NCBI GenBank assembly: GCA_029255685.2
Contig: CM055318.2
Span: 68,543,136-68,607,135, forward strand
Length of the DNA: 64,000 nucleotides
Direction: 5' to 3'
Origin: Silene conica
Taxonomy: Eukaryota > Streptophyta > Magnoliopsida > Caryophyllales > Caryophyllaceae
In this document: positions 20,560 to 32,276 of the stretch, piece after piece
Position numbering within the stretch: the stretch's first letter is position 1
Layout of the letters: the number at the start of each line of letters is the position of its first letter
Notes under the pieces: model-generated
Seen by the model: the letters and a program-made list of their open reading frames with translations, nothing else
Told to the model about the DNA's origin: nothing
The model's database searches: none
Program-made: the position numbers and the translations under genes

Positions 20560-22589
20560 CCAATAAATAGTTTAAAAATAGATATTCATTCTTACACCTT
20601 AAATATTGATTGAAGACAAAACAAACGTAAAGATAATAAAAGTCCTTAGGGAAATCAAAGGAGGAAGACGACACGGGTAATCTCATCGTTAATGTGAAAA
20701 AGTACAATATTACGTTATACCTGAATGACTCCCATAAACCATGATGTAAGAGGTCAGAGATACTCAATTTTACAGTTGCATTAACAAAACATAGAGATTG
20801 TTTCCGAATGATAATCCGGAAATAAAAACAGAGATGATTTAAATCATTATTCCTTCATCGTAAGAAAAATCTCGTTTAAAATAGTCATTTTTCTATATTC
20901 CGTCCAAAATCAAAGAATTAATGAGACTGACTCGATCAAGTACAACAATATCAAACATATTAGTGCAATTCAAAATATAAATACCAACAGAATGTTGTAA
21001 AGGTTGTATGATACAGGCCCACACCGAGTACTAAAATCAAAGAATTAAATAGCTCATTTAATCACGCCATATCCAATCTCCTTGCATTTGTGCCTTCAAA
21101 TTGAAATTGAACTTTGACACCCGTCTTTGTTTCCATGGAATGCAAACACCAAATGTTAATATAGTGTAACCTTCATACTTTCTAATTGTGAGATAATTTG
21201 CATTTTCAGCAGTGCTTATGCAGTAGCATATTCTGGAAAGTTCTAAGATTTATTAGATTTCAAATAATCTGTTAAGTCTCATTTGATGTGTCCTAGGAAA
21301 TTTAAGTTGCACCAAGGCGAAATTTGGTTAGTATCTCATCCATGGAGCATCTTAGGCGCACTCGAGGCGCGCCTTTACAAACTAAGACGGAATATACAAA
21401 ATTCGAGCCCTCCAATATGTTTTCCATACGTTGATCACTGGCCCAATGACAATGTATTAGCTAATTTGGCAAGGTGAAACAAATTAAAATATACGGAGTA
21501 ATAAAATTTAGTACATATTATTCCGTCTAATTCCTTTAAATTGACCTATATGTTCAAAATCCACATCATAAATTTGAAAAATTGAATGATTTAGAGTCAG
21601 AGGGTTTATGCCTTAAAATAGTAGTCTCACAATGATTAAATCAGATTAAAAATGAGCATTTTCTAATTTGGTAGTCGTATAATTGATAGTAACATAACCA
21701 TAATTTTACAACCAATACGTATAGCTATATTGCGCAGACAATCGCACAGTGGACACTCGGACATAGGTATGACACTTGGATACCGAATTTTATACCAAAA
21801 AACATGATATATTTTTCATATAATAGTCAAATCCGACACCTGGACACGTATTCGTGTAGGATGCACAAATCACTTACTTCGTATTCATCTATAAGAACGG
21901 TCTAACCCCAGTTACCTACCTAAAATTTTCATTATCGTCCTCTTCAAGACTTCAATAACCAACTTTATTTATTATGTTAAAGCTGTTAGCGACTACTACT
22001 AAGCAAACTAAAAATTGTGAAAACTCTCAATTCCTTCCTCTAAAGCTTAGTAGTTTTGAGTTAACTTATTAGAAGATGTTGATAGAGTTGTAGGGTCTAT
22101 TAGATGAGCTATTTATGCAAGGTGAAACTAACTGTAATAATGACCTTATAAGAGGGTCAAATGTTGGTATAACTGAATATGAACAATTGCACACTACAAA
22201 TTCAACAACTGAAAAACTAAATGTCAAAGGAGATAAAAAAATGTTAAGAAATCAAAAAGAGATGGTATTGCACTAATCGAACTTGTGCATAGAATCTTTA
22301 AAGTCCTCTGCAACCATTAATCTCGGATCACTCCGACTATAATTTTTGGATTAAAAATCAAACAAAGACCCCTAATTTTCGATATTCAGTCATTTCATAA
22401 TCAACTAAGTTAAACATCTTTAGATTTCACCTTAAATCATAAGCAAACACAGCCTAAATAAGAAACAATACCAAATAATGCTGTCATCTTGATTTTCTTT
22501 AGAGATAGACCTGCCACCATTAATCAAGTTTATTTCTTAATTAGTTAATTTGGAGATTTGCATAGTCTAATAATTGCTTGAGTCTTTTT

Positions 22590-22715
22590 GATGTCTTAGT
22601 TCAGTGGTGAAGACGGAACTATCCTGGACAATAGGTCCTAGGTTCGATTCCCCCTCCCCTCTATTGTAATGCGACCAAGTGCGTATTTTGTTGAACCAAC
22701 AAAAAATAATTGAGC
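22590..22715 (+). mobile_element. tRNA-derived SINE, copy 1
   Basis: Pol III A-box-like CTTAGTTCAGTGGT at 22594-22607 and B-box GGTTCGATTCC at 22641-22651, 47 bases apart start to start. The copy at 24363 shares the ATGTCTTAGT start, the GACAATAGGTCC segment and the box spacing. No cloverleaf can be drawn, so it is a SINE and not a tRNA gene. The 3' limit is uncertain. Confidence 0.65.
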
Positions 22716-23216
22716 CTTTTTCACGCTAAACACCCAAATCATTTCGCAAATTAAGTCGCTTACCATTAATCGAATCTGCCATCATCAAACTAAGTAAGTT
22801 ACGTTAATCCCCAAATTAGATCACATCTATAAATACAACGTATAACCTAAAACGACTCCGACTAAGAAAAATATCACAAAAAAAAAAGAATTACCGGGTA
22901 ATTAAAAGACTATAGTAGAAATAATATGAAAACTATCACAAATTATTCGATATTTCGTAGAGATGGCTAAATATAACAACAATTCATTATTTTCTCTTTT
23001 AATAAATAATGTTCAAAAGTAATTAAATTGTTTGTAAATAATACAAAATTGTGACGGGCCACATATAACTTATGTCTAAAATATTTATAATGTTTTGCCA
23101 ATAGCCAACAACATTACAAATATAGAAAAATGTCTTTATAAACTACATTTGTTAATATATTACATTTTATTAGTTTGTATTTCTCCAATATAAAATTTAC
23201 AAACCCTTATTACGGG

Positions 23217-23665
23217 TAGAGCTGGCAAATAATGACACGACACGAAAATACGACACGAAACCGACACGAAATTAGCGGGTTTGGGTTGAGGCTTAATGAC
23301 CCATTTATGTAAGTGGGTCGACACGAACACGACACGATATTTAATTGGGTCGGGTTTGGGTTGAGCTCTTTAAACACGAACCCGACACGAATAACCTGTT
23401 TACTAAATTAATCTTAATTTTTTTATCCTCCGTCACATAAATATACTTAAATTTTCTATATATGGACATGACACGAAAACACGACACGAACCCGACACGA
23501 AATTAACGGGTTAGGGTTGAGGCTTGATGACCCATTTATCTAAATTGGTCGACACGAACACGACACGAAATTTAATTGGGTCGGGTTTGGGTTGGAGGTT
23601 TTGTGACCCATTTACATGTGACACGAACACAAACCCGACACGACCCGATCTATTTCCCAGGTCTA
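23217..23665. mobile_element. hAT-type MITE 2
   Basis: 449 bp. The ends are TAGAGCTGGCAAATA and, inverted, TAGACCTGGGAAATA (13 of 15 match). Flanking 8-bp duplications ATTACGGG (23209-23216) and ATTATGGG (23666-23673) differ at one base. The interior is a repeat of CACGACACGAA and GGGTCGGGTTTGGGTTG blocks. It belongs to a different family from the MITE at 18287. Confidence 0.85.
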
Positions 23666-24362
23666 ATTATGGGCAACCTAAAAATACGGAGTAGTAATAT
23701 AAAGTCGGTCATGTTTCAATAGTAACATAAAGTCGACAACACCTAATAATGTTGACTCTTATATGACAATTGAGAGTTGAGACGGAGTCATCTTTGTTCT
23801 AGGAGGAAATATTTCGTCTCAATTTACCTCTTGCGACGGATGTTTAGGGCCAACGTTACTTTTGCAACCAAACCAAATGACGTTTTCGACGGACATTTCT
23901 GTCATGTTGACCTTTGTTTTGTGTACTATAGTGTTAAAGCAATTTATAATATCTCACATATGCTAAAAAACATTACAAATATTGAATATTTTCTTCCACT
24001 ACATTAATAGTTATATTACATTCATCAAATTGTTTTCTTTCACCTTAAATTTTCGGACCCTTCTTACACGTGACCCAAAAAATAGTTTCATAAAATCGAT
24101 CATGTCTAAAAACATGCCGTGATTAATAATAGTTAAGAAAACTATTATATGATAATTATTAAAAAATATGGTTGAATATTAAATACTTTGCAAAAATCTG
24201 GTATTTATGTGGAAATTAAAAGTATAAGTTGATAAAAAGTACAGAGTACTACTTTTACAGTTTAGCAAATATTCAAGAAATTAAGATGGCGAGAAGATCG
24301 AGACAAATGGAAAATAGTGTGGACGGAGTAACTTTTACAAATTAGAGAGGGTGATATCGAAA

Positions 24363-24490
24363 ATGTCTTAGTCTAGTGGTTAAGACAGAAGTATTTTTGA
24401 CAATAGGTCCCAGGATCGAATCCCCCTTAGGGGTAGTGGATGAGTGGGTAGTTTTTGTTTTACGTATTTATTGTGTACATAATCTGTATT
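24363..24490 (+). mobile_element. tRNA-derived SINE, copy 2
   Basis: Same family as 22590: A-box CTTAGTCTAGTGGT (24367-24380) and B-box GGATCGAATCC (24413-24423), 46 bases apart. The 3' part differs from copy 1, so its limit is only approximate. Confidence 0.62.
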
Positions 24491-25392
24491 TTATACGGTC
24501 GATCGATATGAGGCGAAACGTCACCTTTTTACTCTCAAATAGCGGTTACCGGCTGTTGCTTTAATATATTAAATGAATGATTATTTTCATTTTCGATTTT
24601 AACAAATCAAGTTAAAAATTTTCCTCTCAATAATTTGTTTACTTCTTTTCATGCATTCTCATCAAAGGGTACGATAGACACAGATGGAGGTTTTTATTTT
24701 GGTACAATTTTTATAGATGATATTTTATTAGTATAATAACGCGGGTTTTTTTATCCGGATAAGTTAATAATTTGCAATTATAAGCAATAGATTGTTAATA
24801 TTTTTAATTTGTTATTATTTGTTATTTGTTATAGTTTGTAATTTATATAGTAGATTTGTAATTATGGTAATCTTATTTATCCCATCCTTTGTAAAGGTAA
24901 ATGAACATGAACATGAACATTAAAAGCTAATTTTCTGCTTGTCAATTTATTAATCTGAATAATAAAATTGCAATTAATTCCGGAATAGTTAATGGATGCT
25001 GAAATTATGCAAATTCAATCGTCATTTAAAAAGTCAACATTGAACCACAGAGCGCTACATAAACTCTGTGATTGTTACTTTAATAAATAAGATTTGTGAA
25101 ATAACATATACTGATTAGTTGGTAGGAGTCACGTTGATAGCGGCAAAACTGCCTAGATAGCTGTAATATGGTACAATTACGTATAAATGTATAATGCTAA
25201 CTAAATTGGTTAAACAACAAGGTTTTAAAATGTCATTGTGGTGTGATCAATTTCAGCTAAACCCGTCATTATGTTGAAAAGTTTGAGAATGCAATGTCAC
25301 GGTCATTTTCGGCCGCGTTCTTACCCATGCACGTTAATATAAGTCGTCGTTGTGTACTCGAAGAGCAAGTAATTTTTTTTATTGAATTCTTA
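24491..25392. other. AT-rich non-coding stretch
   Basis: No gene, terminal repeat or recognisable element seen. A short GAACAT repeat lies near 24902. Confidence 0.5.
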
Positions 25393-25394
25393 TA

Positions 25395-25600
25395 CTCCCT
25401 CCGTCCCGGTCATTTGTTATCTATTTCCATTTTGGGGTGTATCATTGAATTGTTATCTATTTCCATTTTTGGCAACGTTTTGTGGATGACATTTGATTAC
25501 ATGTGGGGCCATATAATTTGTGTGGTCCAAATTCATTTACACTTCTTTTCTTAATCTTTGTGTCAAAAGCATAGATAACAATTGATCGGGACGGAGGGAG
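25395..25600. mobile_element. Stowaway-like MITE
   Basis: 206 bp. The terminal inverted repeats begin CTCCCTCCGTCCCG and match over about 27 of 30 bases. They are flanked by TA at 25393-25394 and 25601-25602, the Tc1/mariner target duplication. The CTCCCTCCGTCC end is typical of plant Stowaway elements. It has no coding capacity. Confidence 0.92.
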
Positions 25601-25979
25601 TATATCGAATTCGTAAAACAATGAAGCAATTACTCAGAATTATGATGAATAATCGAGTAAATAAAATATGTGTTTTTATTGATTATAAAAATGTAACTAA
25701 CTATAGGATTATACAAACAGATGTGTATACATTTGATAGTAAAGATTTTGAGCTTTATAATAAAAAATTTGAGCTTAAACATATATTTTACGAGTTTTAT
25801 TGAAAATAATCTGAGCGTTTTTATAGAAAAAATTGTAAATTAAAACATTATATTGAAACTCAAAAATAATCAATCAATCAATATAAATATAAATATATAT
25901 ATATTTGAAGTTTTTTTCGAGCGATGTGGTACTCTCCAACTTTTTTAAAACACTTATCTAATTTATTTTTTATTTTGAT

Positions 25980-26935
25980 TATAATTTTATAAGTAACAAT
26001 ATATCCCACAACGAAAAGTTAGAGAAATAGAGAAAAAAAGTAGCGTATATAAAACAATTATAGAATTTGAATTATTATTAAACTATAATTAGGACACAAA
26101 AAATTATAGAATTTGAATATTTTTTAAATTATAATTAGGGGTGACACTACATCGCATATCAAAAAATTCGGGGCTATTATAAACTAGAAGTAGGAATATA
26201 TCCCGCAACAAAAATTAAGAGCTATTTTAAACTATTTATTTAATTTTTTTCAAGGTTTTTAAAACTCTTATTTAATTTGTTTATTTTAATTAGAAGTAAC
26301 AATATATCCCACATCGAAAAGTTAGGGGAATAGAGAAAGAAAATAGGGTATAAACAATTTATGAATTTGAATAATTTTTAAACAGGAATTAGGAGTGGCT
26401 ATAAAGCCCACACCAAAAAAATTATAGAATTTGAATATTTTTTAAAGTTTTAAATTATAATTAAGAAAAATTACCGGTTATTATAAACTACTTATTTAAT
26501 TTTGTTAAGGTTTTAGATTTTAATTAGAAGTAAGAATATATCCAGCATCCAAATTAGGGGAATAGAGAAAAAAAAATAAAACACAATTTTACATTTTTAT
26601 AAATTTTAGTTAGGAGTATAAAATAAAACAGATATACTTTTATAAAACACTTATTTAATTTTTTTAAAATTTTAATTAGAGGTAATATATATCCCACATC
26701 GAAAAGTTAGGGAAATAAATAAAAAAAAAAGTATAAAACAATTTTAGAATTTAAATGTTTTTTAAAATATAATTGGAGTGACAATATATCCCACATTAAA
26801 AAATTAAGAGCTACTTTAAACTTCTTAATTAATTTTTTTAAGGTTTTATATTTTAACTAGAAATAGGAATATAGAAAATTAGGAGAATAAAGAAAGAAAA
26901 TAGGTTATAAAATAGCTTTAAAATTTTAATTTTAA
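25980..26935. repeat. Degenerate repeat array, left block
   Basis: At least six imperfect copies of a unit with the core ATATCCCACATCGAAAAGTTAG then GGGAATAAAGAAA, spaced roughly 80-200 bp apart (near 26004, 26190, 26310, 26535, 26690 and 26780). The same unit fills 46600-48300. The array stops at the Helitron end at 26936. Confidence 0.8.
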
Positions 26936-26963
26936 CTAGGTTATAACCCGTGAACATCACGGG
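26936..26963 (-). mobile_element. Helitron-type 3' terminus (minus orientation)
   Basis: Minus-strand hairpin CCCGTGA/TCACGGG with a 3-base loop (plus 26947-26963), then CTAG (26936-26939) and T. The broken Helitron helicase to the right is in the same orientation, so this is probably its 3' end. Confidence 0.72.
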
Positions 26964-28319
26964 CTTTTGTTTAGTAATTTAAATTAATATTGTGAATAAT
27001 TAAAAGATAAAGAAATCAATTATTTTAAAACTTTAATAATATGAAATTAATATTGTTAATAATTAAAAGATAAAGAAATTAATTATTTTAGAATTTTAAA
27101 ATATGAAATTAATATAAAGATAAAGAAATTGATTATTTTAGTATTTTAATAATATGAAATTAATATTGTTAATAATATTAAATAAATATAAATACTATTA
27201 GTTTAAAAATTACCTAGCGTTATTTTAAAAATCGTGTAAGATTATAACTAAAATACGGTCGCATAAATTAAGACGCATACATTAATTTAAGCTAAAAAAA
27301 TGAAAAAAAAATGAAAAAATAATATTAAGAAATCTAAATAATCAATGTCGGTGCATTATTGCCCTCAAATAGAACCCATCATCATCAGATTGTGTTTATC
27401 TCAGATTTTAGTTTTCCTCACATAAAATCAATAGCTTCTCTCACACTCACTGATTAATCCCTAAAACATCAAACATCAAAATGTTCGAAACTCTAATTTC
27501 GTCACCGAAATAACCGTTGATTTACACAGATTTATTCATATCTCCTTGTGAACTGTTCTAGTCCCACCTTATCTCGACCATCCTCTGCAAGACCCTCTAT
27601 ACCGACATCAACGCCGGCGTTCGGGAACGCGGTCATCCATATTCGAAGAGGTTGTATTTCTGAGCTTGTAGAAGAGGATGAGATTGAAGCTTCGTCTTTA
27701 CATCACTTTATTGAGTTTGTATTGTGAATCTCATTTCTTACTTAATTCTGATTCAAGATTGGTAACTGAATTAATTTTTCGGTGCATGCAGGAACCCAAC
27801 AATTCAGTGTTGCTGGAATCATATATTGGGATTAGTTTGCATGTTCATTTAATCACTCGAACTTAGTGAGTTTTCATTCACCTATTACCTTGAACTTAGA
27901 TAATTTTGATAATCAAATGTTAGTGATGGTTGTATTTTGTAAGTAATTTGATTTCCCCAGAATTTTTTAATTTTATGAAGTATTTTAGATCTGAAATTGG
28001 GGGAAAACGGGTTTAATTGGAAAAAATAACCCGCAAGCTTTGTTGTTGCAAAGCAAGAATAAGAAGGTCCCGAGTAGGATCTGTCCTCATATAATTGTCC
28101 TTTTGTTCAGCGGAGATTATTTGCGTTTTTGGTGCAAGCGGAGATGAATTTTTTTTAGAAATAGTAGGTTTTGCGGTACAAAACAATAACACATGCAGTT
28201 GAAGTCGAAACAACTTTTGTTCTATGTGTTGATCAATATGCAATAGTTTATTGAACTAAAAGAGTCACTAATTTATTAGACTAATATCCTTAGGCAACAA
28301 TGATGCTAACATCACACTT
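26964..28319. other. Non-coding 3' part of the probable Helitron
   Basis: About 1.35 kb between the helicase stop and the hairpin end. It is AT-rich at first, with a more GC-rich island at 27560-27640. I found no recognisable protein. Confidence 0.45.
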
Positions 28320-29797
28320 TTACAAATTATCAAATATTTCCTTGTAGACTACATTTGTTGTCAGCCCTTCTTGGTCGCAAATGAGCACTTTCAATCCCTT
28401 TTTACTTGTGACCCTGGAGATTGCAACGTATAGCTGTCCATGACTAAACACCGGCCTAGGGAGGTAGAGTCCAACATGGGAAAGGGATTGTCCCTGACTC
28501 TTATTGATAGTCATAGCAAAACATACGGTTACCGGAAATTGTCTTCTTACGAACTTAACGGGAAACTTAGTCTCATCGGAAGGAGACAATGATAACCTAG
28601 GTATATATACTGTGTGGCCCACCTTACTACCAGTTATGATAGTTGCTCCAATAACGCGTTCCCCTAGGTTAATAACCACCAGCCTTGTGCCGTTGCATAA
28701 CCCACGTGTTTGATCAATGTTTCGGAGTAGCATTACCGTAGCACCGACTTTCAACTTTAGGTTATGATTGGGGATACCAGAACATATACACTTAATAGTG
28801 TTCAGAAATTCGGTAGAGTACAAATCTTGCATGTATGTAATGCTCTCATCTTTACTTATTTCATCTGAGCTCAAGTATTTCTTTTCATCCCCGGGAATCT
28901 TGGACAATACATATTCATTGACTGATTCAACGATTTCATACGTAGGAGCAAGTACTGCACGTTCTTGCAAGTACGCGTGGTTCCCTAAATTATCTTCCAA
29001 TGATGGATATGTGGTATTGACAATAGTTGCAATAGGGTCAGTTGATTGGGGTATTAGAATGTCATTGGGCATCTCAATATCAACCTCCCCGTCATTAGGA
29101 CCACCGACTAATCCATCTCCAACCTTCAATATCCATTCTGAAAAGTGCCTGATATCATCTACACTGGAATTAGGGCCTCCAAGTTGAAGCCGCATATTTT
29201 TTGGGAGCTTTAACACCTTTATATTAAAGAAAGTATAACTTATCAAAAATGAAGTTTAAACATTTTATATTTGTAGAAAATATTAAATTCGAATGTAATA
29301 AAAATTTACCTTGCAATGAGACCATAAGTATGAAGAACTGATCGAAGCGGCCACGATATCCTGCTTACTCCCTTTAGGCACCACGGGCAGAATTTGCCGA
29401 AAGTCGCCGCCAAATACGATAACTTTCCCACCTAAGGGTATATTCGGGTCACCTTCAGCAGAGAACCTCATAACATCCTTCAGACTCTTATCAAGAGCCT
29501 CAAAACAACTTTTTATTTACCATGGGTGCTTCGTCCCATATTATAAGCTTAGTCCTTATCAACAATTCAGTTAAATCAGTACCTGGTTTTATGCGCGGAC
29601 ATGTGGAATGCTCAGATGCATTAATTGGTATACCAAATCTTGAATGAGTTGTCCTTCCATTCGGAAGTAGGATTGCCGCAATTCCACTTGAAGCTACATG
29701 AAGTACTATCTCTCCTTGACTTCTTAAGGCGGCGCATAAAGTTTTCCATATGAAAGTCTTGCCTGTACCGCCATATCCATAAAGAAAGAAGACCCCT
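28320..29797 (-). pseudogene. Helitron/PIF1 DNA helicase, C-terminal portion
   Basis: This is a superfamily 1B helicase of the kind encoded by Helitrons. On the minus strand the exon begins beside the CACTA insertion with the Walker A segment (LYGYGGTGKTF), then SSGIAAILLPNGRTTHSRFG, the Walker B-type IIWDEAPM, and VFGGDFRQILPV. The last exon ends with [18 protein letters not shown] and [17 protein letters not shown] 93-bp intron (29217-29309) with GT/AG ends separates SHCK from [10 protein letters not shown], in phase 0. A single-base frame break lies near 29505, just after DEAPMVNKK, so it is not functional. The N-terminal part lies beyond the inserted CACTA at 35448. Confidence 0.92.
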
Positions 29798-29811
29798 CAC
29801 TAGTACAAAAA

Positions 29812-30125
29812 ACCCCTATCGTGTCGCAGCTATCGTGACGGTTCTAATAGAAACGACATAAAAAGGCTAAAAAAACTGGCGGGAAGGATTTTTTTAGGCT
29901 ATAGGGAGTCTATTGTGACGGTTTTAATAAAGAACCGTCACGATAAAATAAATTATTTGTGTCGGTTGTAAGTCAGAACCGCCACTATAAATCATTTGTG
30001 ACGGTTTTAAGTATAACCGACATTAATAACGACATTAAAAGTAGTGGAAAAAAACAACGGTTTTTTAGCAAAAACCGTCACCGTATGAAATTTGTGACGG
30101 TTTTAATTATAATAGACGTATGTAC
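29812..30125. repeat. Left subterminal repeats of C
   Basis: Several direct and inverted copies of GTGACGGTTTT and its variants, including a perfect GTGACGGTT…AACCGTCAC pair near 29916-29942. Confidence 0.85.
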
Positions 30126-32276
30126 AAAGGAAGCGTTTGTGTTGAACTGAACTGCTACTATGTTACGCGCGCGCATCTTTTACTACTCTTACTATCGTAA
30201 TTGAATTCAATTCAACTGCAAGTAAGACGAAACCCACCGTTTCTTCCTCAATCCTAATTGTATTCAACTGCTTTCTTCACATCCCAAATCATAATTGAAT
30301 TCATCTGCTTCCTTCACAGTTCGTTCAATTCGATCCCAAATTCGTTCTCAATCCTAATTCAATTCAACTAAAACAAACCCACCTATATAAATTCGTTCCC
30401 AAATCATCAATTCGTTCGTTCCCAAATCAGCAATTTGTCAGTATTTCGTTCACAAATTAACAATTCGTTGACAGTTCACTCACAATTCGCAATCAGCAAT
30501 TCCTTCACAGTTCGTTCACAATTCTCAATCAGCAATTCGATATCAAATATCAGACTTCAGAATTATCGGCTTCGCAATTATCACTCACTTCAATCACAAT
30601 TATCAACGAATTCCTCGACAGGTTTCGTCAATCAAAGGTGTGCCATACTACTATTGCTTTTTCTATAATCAATTTCATTAATATGTTGTTTAATTTGATA
30701 TTCATCTCATATCTATACTGCTTACGTAATTTAGCTTACTGCAGAACAATAGTGAACTATTTTATTGCTATTTGAGTAATTAAACCGATCAGTGTTGTTA
30801 AATTGCTGAATTGCTAGCGAGTTTCTGTCATTATTGTTGAGTTGCTGCCCCATTTAGCGATTGATCAAGTTCGACTTAGTTCATGTTCATGTAGTTCTGA
30901 ATTCGGTTAGAACCAAATTCCCGGGCTGCATCTGCTTAAACCCGGTTTTCCCATTATCTTTAACCATCAAAGTATCCCCGCCCCCCAAATTCTCAGGAAC
31001 TAGGAACCCATTAGCAGGTCTAAGAAGTCCGGACTGTCATCGCCAGTGTCAACGTAGGCTGCTTCGTTTGACATACTTGAAAACATAGTTGTATGGACCA
31101 TTGGACCGTGGTCGAAGTAGGAGTTCCTAGGAACAAAGACTCCCTCCTGTTCGTATATTTGGGTTCATAGTTATTTTCAGCCAAAGTTGTTTCAGTTAGT
31201 CTCAGGGCACTATCCGTCTTAAGCTTTAGACGAGTCTGAGTAAGTACCATGTGTGTATATAATAATGCATAGGGAGAAGCAATACATTTTTCTTATACTG
31301 GTACGATATTTGACCCGTCTTAAGCTTAAGACGGATAATGCTGTCTTAAATGAGAATTTGTGAAGTTATTGTCGCGCAACCTGTATTGTCCTGATGTTTA
31401 TATCCGGAGTACTAGGTACTTTGCTCTTATAGTCGGATTTCTGTATGATTCTAGTTTCTTACTGATAAAGAACTGTTTTTCACTTCAAAAATCTGTTGAA
31501 ATGTAGTTTACTATAAGAGGATAGTTCTTAGTTGATTAGGGCACTAGGTTGTTGGCTCGTGTTACACTAGACTTCTTGTTCATTCATTTGACAGTAGAAT
31601 TTACATAGGTTTGGTGAAAGTTGTAAGGCGTAAGGGGCCTATTTATGTTCACGCAGGAACTGTATTGGTTTTTATGAGACATTCAAGACATCTTTTGTGG
31701 TTTTAGCTAATTGGTTGTATAAATTATAGCTCTTGCAGTTTAAGGTTCTAACCCTGTTAGGCCAGTAGAAGTTGTGTTGGTCTTTACCAACAGAGTATAT
31801 TCTGATAAGGTTAATATGGGTTATGATGCATGTTGGTGACAATTTGTATGATCCACCCGCCTGTTTTGGCTATTTGATTTTTGTAGTTATTATGTACAAG
31901 TTAATGTTGGGAGCTATATATATTTGTAAAACTAATCGCATTATCTCGATTGTTTAGGTTCTATTTTATGTTTTACAAAAGAATAACGAGGCTTGTTAAC
32001 TACTGAAGTTAAGTGTGTGTCAATTAGGCTCGAGTGGGCAGAAATTTTATTCCGTGAACGTGGTTATTTATACTCAAGGTATTCTGTTATTAGACATTCG
32101 TATTAAAGTTGATAAGGCCATATGTTCCTCAGATTAATGCTGGAAGAGATTTAGTCATATATATTTATATGACTAAATAGGAAAATATTTCCATATATTT
32201 GGAAGCCCAGAGCAAAAAGTTGACATTCATTAGTCCATAGACTCCATACTTCTCACATCATTCTTATCCCGATGTT
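30126..32276. other. Interior of C without recognisable coding
   Basis: Holds a perfect 20-bp palindrome at 31315-31334 and a related CCGTCTTAAGC at 31211. I recognise no protein here. It may include the promoter and upstream exons of the protease gene. Confidence 0.4.

Larger units (their letters stand above)
18930..22580. other. AT-rich non-coding stretch
   Basis: Apart from the tandem duplication, a Helitron-like end and a TA microsatellite listed separately, I see no gene here. The few short ORFs show no domain. Confidence 0.6.

Noticed and set aside
22594..22651. Possible tRNA gene from A-box and B-box
   Set aside because: No cloverleaf and no acceptor stem; a second diverged copy at 24363 shows it is a SINE.
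27540..27660. GC-richer island as a captured exon
   Set aside because: A short open stretch exists, but I could not link it to any protein family and no splice pair supports it.
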